A stretch of 64,000 bases of DNA from Sthenelais limicola (Eukaryota; Annelida; Polychaeta; Phyllodocida; Sigalionidae): NCBI GenBank assembly GCA_942159475.1, contig OW804094.1, forward strand, positions 56,540,966 through 56,604,965, written 5' to 3'. A model generated the notes under the pieces. That model saw nothing but the letters and a program-made list of their open reading frames with translations, was not told the origin of the DNA and ran no database searches. Positions 33,117 through 44,994 of this stretch are shown here, one piece after another. The position numbers and the translations under genes were made by a program. Each line of letters starts with the position of its first letter. Position 1 is the stretch's first letter.

Positions 33117-33220
33117 GTGTACAATTGCACTCGGAGACACTCGGAGATGTATATAATTGCACTCGGAGATGTACAATTGCACTAGGAGACGTACAATTGC
33201 ACTCGGAGATGTACAATCTA
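33117..33220 (+). repeat. 20-bp minisatellite, about five units
   Basis: The unit is GTACAATTGCACTCGGAGAT, with one shortened unit and point changes. It is itself partly palindromic (GTAC at both edges, CAATTG inside). Confidence 0.85.
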
Positions 33221-33269
33221 CTCCCATGTATCCAGCCAGTGAAACTATCCACAATAATCAATCTCAAAT

Positions 33270-34195
33270 TTCAAACTCAAACGGCCTTAAAGTGGGATAA
33301 TAAATTATATAAAGCCTTTGTACTACCCATATTAGAAAACAGTATTGTCTGCTTAGATCTGGGACCACAGTACATTCATGGAAGACTTAAAAAATGCAGA
33401 ACAAGGCTTTAAGAACTCTGAGAGGGGTCCGGGGACATATTTCAAATTTTGATTTAGATGTATATTACCAAATTATGCCCTTGTGATTTAGAGTAAAAAT
33501 CAGAGTATTGAGTCTTGTGTCAAAAACTGGAACATTCATCAATAGAGATGTAAATATGGACCTGAAATGCAGGTCGTAAATTAAATGTATTTAGGTGGAG
33601 AAAGGATAGTACTTCCAGATCGTTTTTAGCAACATCTGACGCCATATGGAACAATCTGCCTATCTATTAACATCAGGGAGATTATAGACCATAGTAGTTT
33701 AAAGAAAGAATTGTCCAATGTATATTGGAATAGATTTATTGATAATGAAGAAATATAGATAAACTAAGATCTCTTTGAACTTGTGTCTGCCCAAACCGAA
33801 TCATTTTTATTTATTTTATATCTTATTTCATATCTACATTGAAAAAGAAAATACAAAAATAAATATACATGTTCTTAATTATTTTGCTATTTACTTGCAG
33901 TATCTCTATGCACCTAATTACAGTTTAAAAGACCAGGTTGTGACTGCAGTGATACAAATGAAATTGATTCACTACCAATCCGCTAGATGGTGGCACTGTT
34001 CTTATAAGCGCTGTTATTCATGTATTGGATATGATGAATTGAATCTTTAAAATCTTTAAAGTTAATTATTCATTATATTACTAAGCTACAGAATGTCAGA
34101 ATTTTTTTCTCTTTGTTATCTTTTTCACTTGATGCGCTGAGAACTATTGTCTGTAAGATGAAATGCTATCAATAAAAAGACAAACAAACATTTAT
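33270..34195 (+). pseudogene. 3' part of a dead LINE
   Basis: KLYKAFVLPILENSIVCL and NKALRTLRGVRG (about 33299-33427) and, after breaks, SRSFLATSDAIWNNLP (about 33610-33660) match the C-terminal half of non-LTR RT proteins (LVxPxLEY...; ...VVxxWNxLP). An AATAAAAAGACAAACAAACA tail near 34170-34190 may be its 3' end. It is decayed and is likely the continuation of 30030-31375. Confidence 0.6.
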
Positions 34196-36075
34196 AAGTA
34201 CATATATTATTGAGGTAGGTGCCAGTTCCCAGCAGGTAAAATTGATTCCAAGATTAACGGACTATGACCTAACACCTTTCCAACATGACTCAATAGGAAG
34301 ATTTGAAATAGGAAGTGCTGCTTCTCAATATATAGTGATTACAATGAAGAACATTCTTTGGTCAGGTATTGCACAATATTGTTTTTTTATGCTTATTATT
34401 TATACTTTTATTCAGCCTTAGAAAATCATCATTTCTTGTGCTGGAGTAAAGCTGTTGTCTTCCAGTGATGGGTGTGATGGGATTGGACTGACATGCCCCA
34501 AAGTATATAGCCATAGTTCAACTAATATTTGTACTAGACAGTTGGAAGAAGTTTTAAAATGCTCTGAATAGATTAAGGATTTCGCCTGTTTTATTAAATC
34601 TTAAGTAGAAAGTCATTTCATTTACACGTTTGTTGCAGGTACATGCCATGATAGCCTATAGAGTGGTAGTACTAGTGGTACCTGAACATATAATATAAAA
34701 CCTAAATTCATCAGAAAATAAATGCATGTATCAAGAAAATTTGATGTTCAGAATTAATCAAATGAATCTCAATGGCGCAGACTTGATGATTGAAAACTTG
34801 ATGAAAAACTTACCAAGTATGCTTCTAATTGAGGCTTCTACCCTGAACTTCTGCATGTGCTTCTACCCTCCCTTTCAAAGGGAGTCAAACGTTCTTAATT
34901 TCCTTTCTTAATTCCCTCAATGTTTGTCCCTTCCCACTAGCTCAGAGTTTCCAGTTCTTCAGGTGTCTGGTTTGATGGACATATCTTGACCTATAATATG
35001 AATAATGATAATGTATTATAAAGCCATCAAATGGTGTGACCATAAAAGTGATATTTTAGGTATATACAATACACGCAGCATATAAGACACCTACCCTCTG
35101 TGACTGCAAGATGGAATCTAATGTATCCACGCCAATAATTCCCACCAAAAACCATGAATCCTTTGTTTCTAGGCCTTGTGTATAGTGGATGGCTGTTGCT
35201 TCTATTTCCGCCCTACCCTGTATGCTTTGTTTGTTCAGTGCTTAAGGAGAGTGGGGACTTTCCCAGATTGGATAACTGATGGTATTAATTGGAAGGAGAA
35301 GAAACAGTGGGGTGGCAGAGGGGTTGGGGCAGGTCATTTATGTAAACTCTGAAACATGAAGAGAATGAAAGAAATAAAGTATGCCTAGAGAAATATCTAG
35401 GAAGTAATGAAATAGCCTAAGAATTGATGTATTACCTTATCATGTACATGGTAGTTATGTTCCAATGTTGTTAGGGAGCATGGGTTTTAACATACTATCA
35501 CAGGTTAATCATACTAATCATGGTACTGACACATTTATAGATTGGTTTATTCTGATTACCAAAATAAATCATATAAATGATGACGCTCATTAAAATGCCC
35601 AGAAAAAGAATTCTCCAATGACTGCTGTATAACCAGGAAGCCATGTGATTCCTGTCTGCACTTCTACATATCTAATAGGTAGGCATGGGAGTGCAGTGAG
35701 GGAATCACACAGCTTCCCGGTTATACTGCAGTGACCCCCACATAGCCACAGTATCACTTGTGCAATGGTTGCGCAATATGGCGGGATTGCAGAGATACCG
35801 CACCCAGTGATTCTCACACTGCTGTTTGGACTTCATAGTGTGTTTGTCAGGTAGTGACTGACTAACAAGTAAGGTAAAGCACACCATTGGCATGCTTCTC
35901 ACCGTGCTAGGATATGACAGCTCCCGCAACGGTGGTGGAATCAGTAAAGGGTAAAAAAAGACTATTGAACAGTTCTCCAGAAGCGCAAACAAAATCCCAG
36001 AAAATTGAAAACATGCCCCCAAAGGACCTAAAGGATAAACCCTTCAAAACTACTGGGAAATCCCAGAAGGCTTAA
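34196..36075. other. Spacer and possible 5' UTR of the L1-like element
   Basis: No gene is recognised from 34196 to about 35590. The last 400-500 bases before 36076 may be the 5' UTR of the LINE that follows, because its frame opens there without an obvious target duplication upstream. Confidence 0.35.
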
Positions 36076-37016
36076 ATGGCGGCAGAAATGAATGGTAAAA
36101 GTGATGGTAATAAACATGATGATGATATGGAATTAGAGGTACAAGAGGCGAACCTGAACAAGGTGCTTGAAGCCTCTCCTGGTGCTCCAGAAGAAAATGA
36201 CCTATTCAAATTTGTGAAAAAAATGGCAGCAGACCAGAAACTTTCAAACAGATTGGCTGCCGAGGCTGCCGACAAAGCCACGGAAAATTTTGACGGGCTG
36301 TTTGCTAAACTAGGGGAAATAAATGGAATAAAAACAAAGCAGGAAAATACTGACAGAAGAGTGGATGATATACTTGAGGACAACACCCAACGTAACATTG
36401 ACATAGATGACATTAAAAAGAGATTGGGAACCCAAGAAGATAGGTTCACAGATGTAATGACAGGGGGTCTATGGACTGAAAAGGACACCGATCACTTGAA
36501 AAAAATGGAGAGAAGAAATAGAAAACAACAATGAATTCATACAAAGTGAGACCAAAAAGCTAGAAAAGAACTTGTTATTTATGGGTTTTAAATCTAGCGT
36601 TGGTGAATTGAGCAAACAATTTAAGTCATTCAAAAAGCCCTATCATTAATCAGAGAATACTTGGATCTAGATGATATTACGATTAAAAGAGCCTATAGAG
36701 TGAGTTCCAAGCCTAATGTCCCGATCAAAGTGGAATTCCTTACCGTAGGAGATGCTGAGGTAGTATGGGCCAAAAGGAATAGGATTATCCCAGATGATGT
36801 GAGGAAAGAGGATTACAAGGGCCCCTATATTAAAACAGACCTCCCGTGGATCGTAAGGCAAAGGCAGACAAAGATAAACATGGTGGCTGATGCAGCAAAG
36901 GCCAAACATTATGAAACAAAAGTTGTAAGAGGATGTGTTTTCATTGATAAAATTCCATATAGTCATGACCAACTTGATGGGGTCCCTACAGAATTACGAC
37001 TCTCCCAGCTGTCAAA
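36076..37016 (+). pseudogene. L1-like ORF1, coiled coil and RRM-like part
   Basis: From ATG 36076 the first 150 codons are acidic and helical, with heptad-like segments, fitting the ORF1p coiled coil. A frameshift near 36525 leads into KNLLFMGF, and another near 36645 into IREYLDLDDITIKRAYRV and IKVEFLTVGDAEVV, which match the RRM and C-terminal region of L1 ORF1p (NxxxxGxP, ...AHRxG, ...PIxVKF). ORF1p binds LINE RNA. The start is the first ATG of the long frame. Confidence 0.7.
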
Positions 37017-37486
37017 ACAAGAAGAATACTTCTTCTTTTCTTCATCCAACCCACTCTCAAACCACTACAAAGCCCCGATTATCGCAGAGGGAGAAACCTT
37101 CGATATGATTGAACAATATTTATTATCATAGGGCACAAATTTGAGGGGACACCGACAAACCTGCTATGGCTCTACAAACCTTTGACCCAGTGCAATGCAA
37201 AAGGTATATGGCCCAAGTAACCAGCAATGAGGGCAAATGGGACTTACACAAGGAAGAAATTGTGATGAAAGCTTTGAGAATCAAAGCAAAAATGGATAGA
37301 AGAGTCAGGGATTATCTAATGATGACAGGGAACAAATCGCTAGGTGAGGCAGCCCCTCATAATAAAGTATGGGATATTGGCATGAGTCTACACAACCCAA
37401 ATGTCCTCAACTCCTTCTCATGGCCACCAAACGGGAACTTATTGGGGAAATGCTGGAACAGAGTAAAAAATGCCATCCAGAGATGA
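37017..37486 (+). pseudogene. NADAR (YbiA-like) domain fused to LINE ORF1
   Basis: After the ORF1 RRM part the same frame runs into NPLSNHYKAPIIAEGETFDMIEQYLLS, the N-terminal signature of NADAR domains (PLSNFxPxPF...YxxxEQYxxxxKA). A frame break at about 37131 follows, and the next frame (37166-37486) continues with WDLHKEEIVMKALRIK, LMMTGNKSLGEAAPHNKVWDIGMS and NLLGKCWNRVKNAI, matching the C-terminal half (LxxTGxxxLVEASPxDxxWGIG...NxLGxALMxVR). The Glu-Ala and Trp-Asp-Ile-Gly positions of the active-site region are kept. NADAR enzymes act on ADP-ribose- or riboflavin-pathway N-glycosides. Its role in a LINE is unknown. Confidence 0.75.
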
Positions 37487-37588
37487 AGAGAAGAGGAAAA
37501 GAAGGCTCAGGAGGAAAAGAAGAAGACAAGAGTGCTTTCTTTGACTAGGAACATTTTAAGGTCTTAATTAGTGAAGTCTCCGCTTTAA

Positions 37589-38735
37589 CGATGGACAACA
37601 ACAAAAACGAACACTCAAGAACTGCGATTAAAATTGTTTCCATTAATGTAAATGGATTAATTTCAGCAAAAAAAGAAAAGCTTTATTTGACAAATATAAA
37701 GATAGCTCGAACACAATAATAGCCAAGCAGGAAAGCTATTCTTCCTTGTTAAAAGAAAAAATATGGGCTTCACAATGGCATGGGCAAATATTATATTCCC
37801 ATGGTTCTACAACTTCTTGTGGTGTCTTATTCCTTATATAGTTCTTAACTGGACACGCCCGGAGGTGAGGGGAGGGAGGACCAGCTAGGGCCACTCTTTT
37901 AGGTAATGAGGCCCGCCATCCTGATACATACTGATACACTTCGTCGCCTCTGTTACTGTCTGGTGTTCAGGTTCATCGCCATCCTGGGCTGTGGACAAGG
38001 GGGTGATGATAAGACAAGGGGAGCTGTCCCCCAAATCTGAGTTCCTCTATCCTATCCCAGCTGTTGTTTTCATGAGGAGATGACAGATTTCGAGAGGTTT
38101 AATGGAATTCCGTCTTCCACCCAAAGAATCAAAGAAATGTCACCGCTATGACGGTATCAAGTTACCAACTATATCCAAAGATATAAAAATTATGATAGTT
38201 GATCATGGCTGTAGTGAAAATGGTAGATGGATTTTTGTCAGCATTAAATATAAAAATGTGACAACGTGCATATTTAATGTGTATGCCCCTACAGCAGGCA
38301 ACATTCTTGAACAAGAAGCCTTTTTTCAAGAAATACAAAAATGTATTGAAAAACAGAATTATGATCAGCTTATGGTCATAGGATATATGAATGCAGATAT
38401 ATATTATAAGCCTAGCAACCAGCAGAATATCATTTTGGCTGATTTTATAAGAGATATGGATTTGTGTGAAATTAAGTACAAAGGTGCTCCTCCTTTTATG
38501 TGGTCGAGAACTCAATAGCAATCCTGTCTTGATTATGCATTGGTATCTAATGATCTCATAAATAAAATAGAAGAATGTGAAACTGTTACTAATATACCCT
38601 CTGATCACAAAGAAATAATAACTTATATGCATACTGGTATATCCCCAAGAGGGAAAGGTTAATGGAAATTTAATACTCAGTTATTAAATAATGAAACTTT
38701 TTGTGCAGATGTGGAAAAAATATGTAACAAGATAC
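37589..38735 (+). pseudogene. LINE ORF2, AP endonuclease part
   Basis: It begins at ATG 37589 with IKIVSINVNGLISAKKEK, then after a frameshift KDSSNTIIAKQESY (in place of FLQETH), KEKIWASQWHGQILYSHG and GVLFLI. After a foreign stretch (about 37841-38100) it resumes with GRWIFVSIKYKN, FNVYAPTAGN, MVIGYMNADIYY (GDFN in active enzymes) and the C-terminal CLDYALVSNDL...PSDHKEI, whose SDH is the catalytic His motif. The Gly-Tyr-Met-Asn at the GDFN site indicates loss of the catalytic Asp. Confidence 0.75.
37841..38100. other. Unrelated segment within the endonuclease
   Basis: G+C is higher than the LINE around it and there is no match to endonuclease. It includes ATCCTGATACATACTGATACAC and several GCCATCCTG words. 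It is probably a small insertion; no inverted ends were found. Confidence 0.4.
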
Positions 38736-38754
38736 AATAAACTACTCTAAGCCA

Positions 38755-40100
38755 TTAGCTAAAATGGGAATTTTTTAAGCTGAATGTAAGAGACTCAGCT
38801 ATATAACTATTTTCCTGGTACTGATCCCATATTACATCTATCCGATCAGTATGCAAAAGTTGGCCTTGTATGTATGGGCATACAACATTCCTGGCGTATT
38901 CACTGAATGTTTTAGCAGCCATTGGTTTGAGAAAGTTCACAAGTGCAGCAGCATCAATGATAGTCACATTTGTTTCTGGAAAATCCCCTTTGCTTACTGT
39001 GGAATGACCTTCCAAACAAAAAAGGAGGTCAGACTTTGTTCCAGATCTCAGCTTACCTTGCTGGGATAGTGAAGGGGGGCATGCTTGGTATTCATGACGA
39101 AAGAATTCTTCCAGGTTGCCATCTCAGGACTGGCAGGCAATGTACAGGCGTGAGAACAGGGAACAATCATTCTTAAGGGAGGAAACTTGCAAATTAGTCT
39201 CTGATTTCTCCCTGGTATGTGGTCTACTGAACAAAGCCAGCTTGTTTCTTTTTATGGGCTCCATGATAGGAATTTGTCGTTCTACTAATCTATCATGTAG
39301 ATATGACTCATATTGTTGCTGACCTATCTCCTCTACTTAGCTGTCCACAATGTCTCCTGTGTCTAGTCTCAGGAGGTCATTTTTCTCCTCAAGGAATGGG
39401 TTGCCCATTTCCTCCATGACTCCAACTGAGTGGACTGTGAGACAATCTTGGTCAAATGATCCATTGAAAATACCTTGCATTGCAAAAATGTCTCTGCACA
39501 CAATCTTTGCAGCCTTTGCCATGCAGATGGCTTCATTGTCATAGTTTTCCTCACAAACCTTCTGCAGAGCTGGCCCTATAGATGTCTTTTTTGAATGCAA
39601 GAAGCACATCACCCTTCCTTGTGCACACTTAAGTCTGGGTTGTGAGCAAGAATCTGATTTTTAAGCCTAGTACTATGGATGTGCATATTTTCATGTGCTC
39701 CCACTCCTTTCAAATGGGCTGAATATATATAGGCTGGTAAGATAAGAAAGTTTGAATACCGGTTTCTTCTCATCATCTCTGGCTTTTTCAATATACAAAA
39801 GCAGCTCAGCAAGGGCAATGCCATGGCTGGCCTTGGTAGTTTAATCCTCTTGGTCAGTGTGATCATGCAAAGCTGCTGTTTTGTTGTACAGTGCAGCAAG
39901 GCAAGGAGCGTGGGTAAATCTTGCAATTTTTGAAAATGCACAATATTCTCAGCACATGTTGACCATACTTGGCCAGTGCCATGACGTTTTGATGTTGCTG
40001 GACATCAAAATGTAATGCTTCAGTTGTCACTGTTTGACAGAGAACACACCTCATCCAATCCGTTTTAGGTGCATCTTTGGATAGCCCAAGTTGGCCCTGC
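38755..40100 (-). pseudogene. Second copy of the GGLH/SGW family gene, internally deleted
   Basis: On the minus strand, in order, are a Cys-containing start (MRCVLCQTVTTEAL), NYDNEAICMAKAAKIVCRD...GSFDQDC, then directly EEMGNPFLEEKNDLLRLDTGDI, then EKSETNLQVSSLK-like and CPPSLSQQGKLRSGTKSDL blocks, and finally NVTIIDAAALVNFLKP...TFSEYARNVVCPY. The jump from the N-terminal GSF block to EEMGNPF skips the central GGLH/SGW region kept by the copy at 7530-9120. The two copies thus complement each other. The C-terminal part of the family protein is missing at 38755, where LINE sequence abuts. Confidence 0.7.
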
Positions 40101-41434
40101 TCAAGTAGCTGATAAGCTTGTGAAATCGGTAGTCACTTTTACTACAGTAAAATAATGACATAAATACACTTTCAGTTTATCCATGAATCATCTGCATTAT
40201 ATATTATATTTGCAATAGAGTAACAGAGCTGCCAACTTCTACAATTTTGCCGTAGTAACTACATTTTCAGTGTCAAAATACGATGCTACGATCTGTATGA
40301 CCCAATCTATGATTTGGGGGAAATCTAGTTCACTCCATGGATTCCTTGATTTTTTCATATATACTTGTTCTTTGATAATCAAACTATTATTGGTTATCTT
40401 TACAAGTATATATATATGTTCAAGGATTACCTGGAAATGATCTGAAGAAGGATGTTGAAGTTGAATGCTGCCAACTTTCTTTCAGTGCAGTTCTGGCGGG
40501 AAATGTGTATCCTATGGAAAGCAGGATGTATACAAAATGAATAAAGTGTAAATAGTAAATTCAGATGCAGGAATGACATCTAGGTCGAAAATGATAACTC
40601 AATGTTGGAATTGTATCTGGTCATGTATTTTCTTCATAAGTTTGAAGAATACTCACTTTTGATTGGTGGTGGCCATCTTGATTTATTTTACAGCAAATGC
40701 TATTTTCACTGAGAAATGTTGGTCCAGTGACTTATTTAATGACTCCATCGGATTTCTAGGCTCCAGAAACATATATGTAGACATCTGGAATGTATTTCTA
40801 GCTCCATGAGGAGCTGAGATTTGCAGGGCTCTGTGGTGCAGCCATTTTGAATTATTTATATATATATATATATAAGGATTTTTATTTCTCAATAGACAGG
40901 TACAATATAAGTAGAGAAAAGGGATTTTGCCTTTCAACGCGCTGCTGCTCTTCCCAGGCTTCCGCTGGCATATTGTATTAATTTCATACCAAAATGGATT
41001 TTTACTAGAAATTATTGCTTCAATGAGTTATTGAATGTCTTCATCGAATACCTAGACTAAATTAACATATATTTAGACATGTAGAACATGATTCTAGTCC
41101 TGTTAGAAGCAGAGATATGTCTATTTGTAGATTTACGGGGTTCAGCGGCAGCCATTTTGAATATCTCATGTCATTCAATGCCAGGAACTTCAGACTGCAC
41201 AGTAATATTATTTAGTGACCCAATAGATAATAAATCAAGAGAGAAAAAGACTTTTCTGGGATTTTTTAGTTAGGTTTCCCCATTGCCAGACTATTTGGTG
41301 GCAGCCATTTTTAAAATGGCCGCCACGGCCGTGATAATAATAATTAAAGATGGCGCCATATCTGAAATGAATGCTGGGACCCTAATGTACAACTCTACCA
41401 ACCTTCATGCTTTTATGACAAAATGCACGATTGT
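40101..41434. repeat. Non-coding terminal array with repeated GCCATTTTG words
   Basis: Three diverged blocks of roughly 150-300 bases each end in (G)GCAGCCATTTTGAAT or a variant (about 40671, 40845, 41148 and 41300), with shared phrases such as ACATATATGTAGACAT/ACATATATTTAGACAT and AGCTGAGAT/AGCAGAGAT. Such arrays also flank the related transposon at 6187-10174. This is therefore probably the subterminal region of the inserted element. Its outer TIR was not found. Confidence 0.55.
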
Positions 41435-43900
41435 TATGAATATTATTACATATCTGCCTCACTAATACAAAAATGTTCTCAAATCGCAAAGGTGAGAAGG
41501 GATAAATGTAACCTTCAAAAACAAAGATTACATGTTTTAGATTCGAAGAAAAGACTTAATTATCAAGAAATACAGGAGCGAAATACAATAATACAAGAAT
41601 TAAGAGAAATGGATATTAAAAAAGCAGGAGGGGCCCTCATAAGGTCCAGGGCTAAGTGGTCAGTAGATGGCGAAAAGCCCACGAGATATTTTTGCACCCT
41701 AGAAATATAGAGCAAACCAGAGCACCCAGAAATATAGAGCAAAAAAAAAGCAATAAATATATTAAATATAATGGTAAAATGTCGAGTAATCCTAAAGGAA
41801 TACTAGAAGAACGGGAAAATTTGTATTCTTGCCTGTACAAAGCTGGTAAAGCTGGTAACATTGATATGAATATTTTAGGTGAGTTTACTGACCCAACATG
41901 TTATGTTCAAGTTGACGAAGATGATAAGGAATTTTTATGCAAAGATTTTTCTGAAGATAAAACTAACTAGTGATCGCTCAACTTCTCCAAGGCTTATGAC
42001 TCAATAGAGTGGCCCTTTATGAGGGCGGCCTTGGAGGCTCATGGAATAAGAAATAATTTTATAGCATGGGTAGAGGCTTTATTTTGACTCCAAAGCTACC
42101 TTTGTGAACAATGGAACAGCTTCTCAATGGTTTAATATTCAAAAGGGAATAAAGCAGGGAGATCCCATATCTTCAATTTTATTTATGATAGCAACTGAAA
42201 AGCTTGGTGAAAAAATAAGAAGAGACAATGGTATAAAAGGTATAAAATTGGCAGATTCCCAAGCTAAGTTGGTACACTTTGCTGATGATATTTGTATTAC
42301 TGTTGGTGATGAAAATTCTCTTGTAAACACCATCGAAATGATTTATAAATTCTCCTTGGTGTTTGGATTACGTTTAAATACTTCCAAGTTGAAAGGTTTT
42401 AATATAGGTAATATTACCATAAATAAAAGATTAACAGAAATTGACTGGGTGAACAGAATGAAAGTCCTGGGTGTCACTTTATTATACCCACAAAATGAAA
42501 AATTTATGTACAAAATAAATAGCGAGGATATTATTGCATGAGTAAAATCCATCATAAGTGAATGGAATAATAGACACCTCACTATAAAGGGAAAAATTCT
42601 TATTTGTAATGTATCGTAGCATCGTATATAATGTCGTGTATATCATTTGGCAAGCCCCTCACATAGGAAATTAATGAGATGATTCTTAAATTCATATGGA
42701 AAGGCCCCCACTATAAAATAAGCACTCCCTTATTAACCCAATCAGTGGAGGATGGAGGGCTAGGGCTAAGGCTAGTAGAAGAAATTTATGAAACAAATCG
42801 ATTGATGTGGATCCAAAAAATGGTTATGGGCCATAACACCACGCGTTTCAAAGTATCGGAAGAATTTTATAAAAGAAAGGTGGGAAATATAATTTTGACA
42901 AGGTCGAAACCCAAAGAATCTCTTGATAATTTTTATTCAGAGCTATTCATCATATGGAACAGATATTATTATAAGTTTGAACCTATGAGTGCAAATGAAA
43001 TATTACAGGAAACATTATGGCATAATAGACTTATTAAACATAAAGGAGAACAGTTGTACTGGAAAAGTGGGAAGATCGAGGCATAACCGCCTTGGGAGAT
43101 ATAATAAACGAAGAGAAAAATATAATGTCAATAAATGAAATCATAGAAGGATACGGTTTTTACCCATCGCTCTTTGGAGAACTTTAAAAGAAGCAATTCC
43201 AAAGAAATGGATTAATTTTATAAAATATTAGGACGAAACTCTGCATAAAGGCACTTTAAATGTGAATATTGCTGGTACACAAATAGACATCTTGACTTGC
43301 TATTCTAAAATGATATATAGAAACCTAGTGTTAATGCGCAAAGTTAAGAGAGAAAAGCTAAATGGGTGGCAGAAACTATTGGCTCTAAGTGACCAACAAT
43401 TTGATCAAATCGATTGGAAAATGCCATATTTTAAATTGCCATATGTAGTGTCCACTGAAACTAGAATACAAGCCTTTCAGTATAAGGTGATTCATAGGTT
43501 ACGTGTACGTGTATTACGTGTAATAAATACTTATGTGCACTATAAAAAAGAACAGAAAATGTAATTATTGTAAGATTGATGATGATATTGTTCATTATTT
43601 TGTCTCATGTGAGAAGACAAAAGTGTTGTTGAAAGAAATATTCCAGTTGATATATGACTCAGGTCACCTCAATGTCAACCAAAAAGGTAATAAGATTTTA
43701 CATCGAAGAAGGAATAATTTTGAAATGGATTATCTTGCAAGTTAAAGCCTTTATCCATAGGCAGAACTGGTTTGATGAAGGTAATGTGAGTGTCATTTGT
43801 GCATTATACCAACTTAAATTGAAATACAGAATTGTAATTAAATCACATAATATTAAAAGAGTCAACAAAGGAGAAAAAGGGTCTGGAGAACTCTAGAAGC
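41435..43900 (+). pseudogene. LINE ORF2, linker, RT and C-terminal domain
   Basis: The linker carries GGALIRSRAKWSVDGEKPTRYF, matching the L1 TKGxxxRSRARWxxEGEKxxKYF motif. RT pieces are NFSKAYDSIEWPF near 41985 (frame broken), GIKQGDPISSILF and LVHFADDICITV (42104-42541). After a break the post-RT part reads ILKFIWKGPHYKI...EDGGLGLRLVEE (42679-43086), and the C-terminal knuckle is CNYCKIDDDIVHYFVSC (about 43559-43610). The catalytic FADD box is intact, but stops at about 41710, 41970, 42090, 42540 and 43086 break the protein. Confidence 0.8.
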
Positions 43901-44216
43901 CGACATAAAAGAGTATAGTGTCCTCTCGGTTAGAAAGAAAATTAGTATCATATAGCTTTATTTTAAATGCTTGAGGAATGTTTTAACAAAGTTCCCTAAG
44001 AAGCGAGAAACAGCATTTGCCGCATACTTTTTGAAATTATAATATGCGACGCTCCTTTGGCTAAGCACTCCTGAGTGGCGCCCCCCCCCCCCAGTGTTTC
44101 CGAGAAGAACCAACATACTTAACATCCCTTTAACCTGGTGGTTAAACCCAAGGTTTTAACTATGTAGAAGCCAAGATGGCAGGATAGGTTTGAATAAAGC
44201 TTTTTTTAAAAAAAAG
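43901..44216 (+). terminator. L1-like 3' UTR, AATAAA and A-rich tail
   Basis: A non-coding tail follows the last ORF2 remnant, with a C12 run near 44080, AATAAA at 44193-44198 and an A-rich end at 44206-44216. Confidence 0.6.
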
Positions 44217-44235
44217 AAATCAGAGAGGCAAAAAT

Positions 44236-44830
44236 TGCCCCACACACATGCAAATTCATGTGCGATTTCAGATGTGCCAGATCGCAGGTGAAAAAATCCA
44301 ATTCGCATGTGAAAAATCCCAGTTCAAGCAATTTCAAATGGAATTGCACATATTTCTGCAAGAATTTAGGAAATATCCAAAATTCGCAGGTGATTGCAGA
44401 TATGTTTGAACAGGTTTATTTTCATGAATTATTCACGAATCAAAGTGATTTTTTCACAGAACATATTGTCTCAAATATGTTAAGATTTTGTGATTATAAA
44501 TTTATTTTTTCTACATTTCATTTAATCGTCGCAAGTACACGTCACAAATTTCTTTTCGGTCTTCTCTCCCTCTATTTTCTTGAAGTGATCCAAATCGCAC
44601 ATCTGCTGGGAATCCAGACCTGCAATTTCACACGAGTTTGCAGCTGAAATCGCACATGTGTAGGGACTAAAACTGAAATTGCAGAGCATTATTTCTGAAA
44701 TCGCACAAGCTCCCCGCCAATTCGCACCGGATTTCTACGATTCACACAGGATTACTACGATTTCACATGCGAATGATCGCAAGTGCTAGATTTGCGCCAG
44801 TTTTTGAATTCGCACCTGTGTTGACGTGGC
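44236..44830. repeat. Array of degenerate TCGCA words
   Basis: AAATCGCACATGTG, AATTCGCAGGTG, GATCGCAGGTG, AATTCGCACC and their inverses recur at least 15 times over 600 bases with irregular spacing, in both orientations. The style is the same as at 4655-4995. No TIR was found at the edges. Confidence 0.6.
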
Positions 44831-44994
44831 ATTAGCCTATTTTTTGTTGCATCCTCTTGAGTGATGGAACTTTGGAAGAGAAGTCTAAATTCCTTGTTTT
44901 TTTTTTTACTTTTCATGAATAAGTTACACCTGAAGCAAATGTCGCATAGACATGCATCCAAGTAATTTGTATACGTTCACAATGAATGAATATA

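Larger units (their letters stand above)
36076..44216 (+). mobile_element. Long L1-like LINE with NADAR-bearing ORF1, interrupted
   Basis: In order it has ORF1 (coiled coil, RRM-like part, NADAR domain), an APE endonuclease, a foreign 2.7-kb segment (about 38740-41430), linker, RT with FADD box, C-terminal domain with a CCHC-type knuckle, and a 3' end with AATAAA (44193-44198) and an A-rich tail. The gene order and endonuclease type are those of the L1/Tx1 group. All reading frames carry frameshifts or stops, so it is an old, inactive copy. Without the insertion it would be about 5.4 kb, close to full length. Confidence 0.75.

Noticed and set aside
33117..33220. Regular repeats resembling a CRISPR array
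   Set aside because: Units are contiguous with no unique spacers, and the context is eukaryotic transposon DNA.
36072..36488. Minus-strand Ser/Phe-rich frame
   Set aside because: It is the antisense of the ORF1 coiled-coil region.
38740..41434. A complete TIR transposon inserted in the LINE
   Set aside because: The LINE homology is interrupted here, but no inverted ends or target duplication could be found, so only the coding and repeat fragments are listed.
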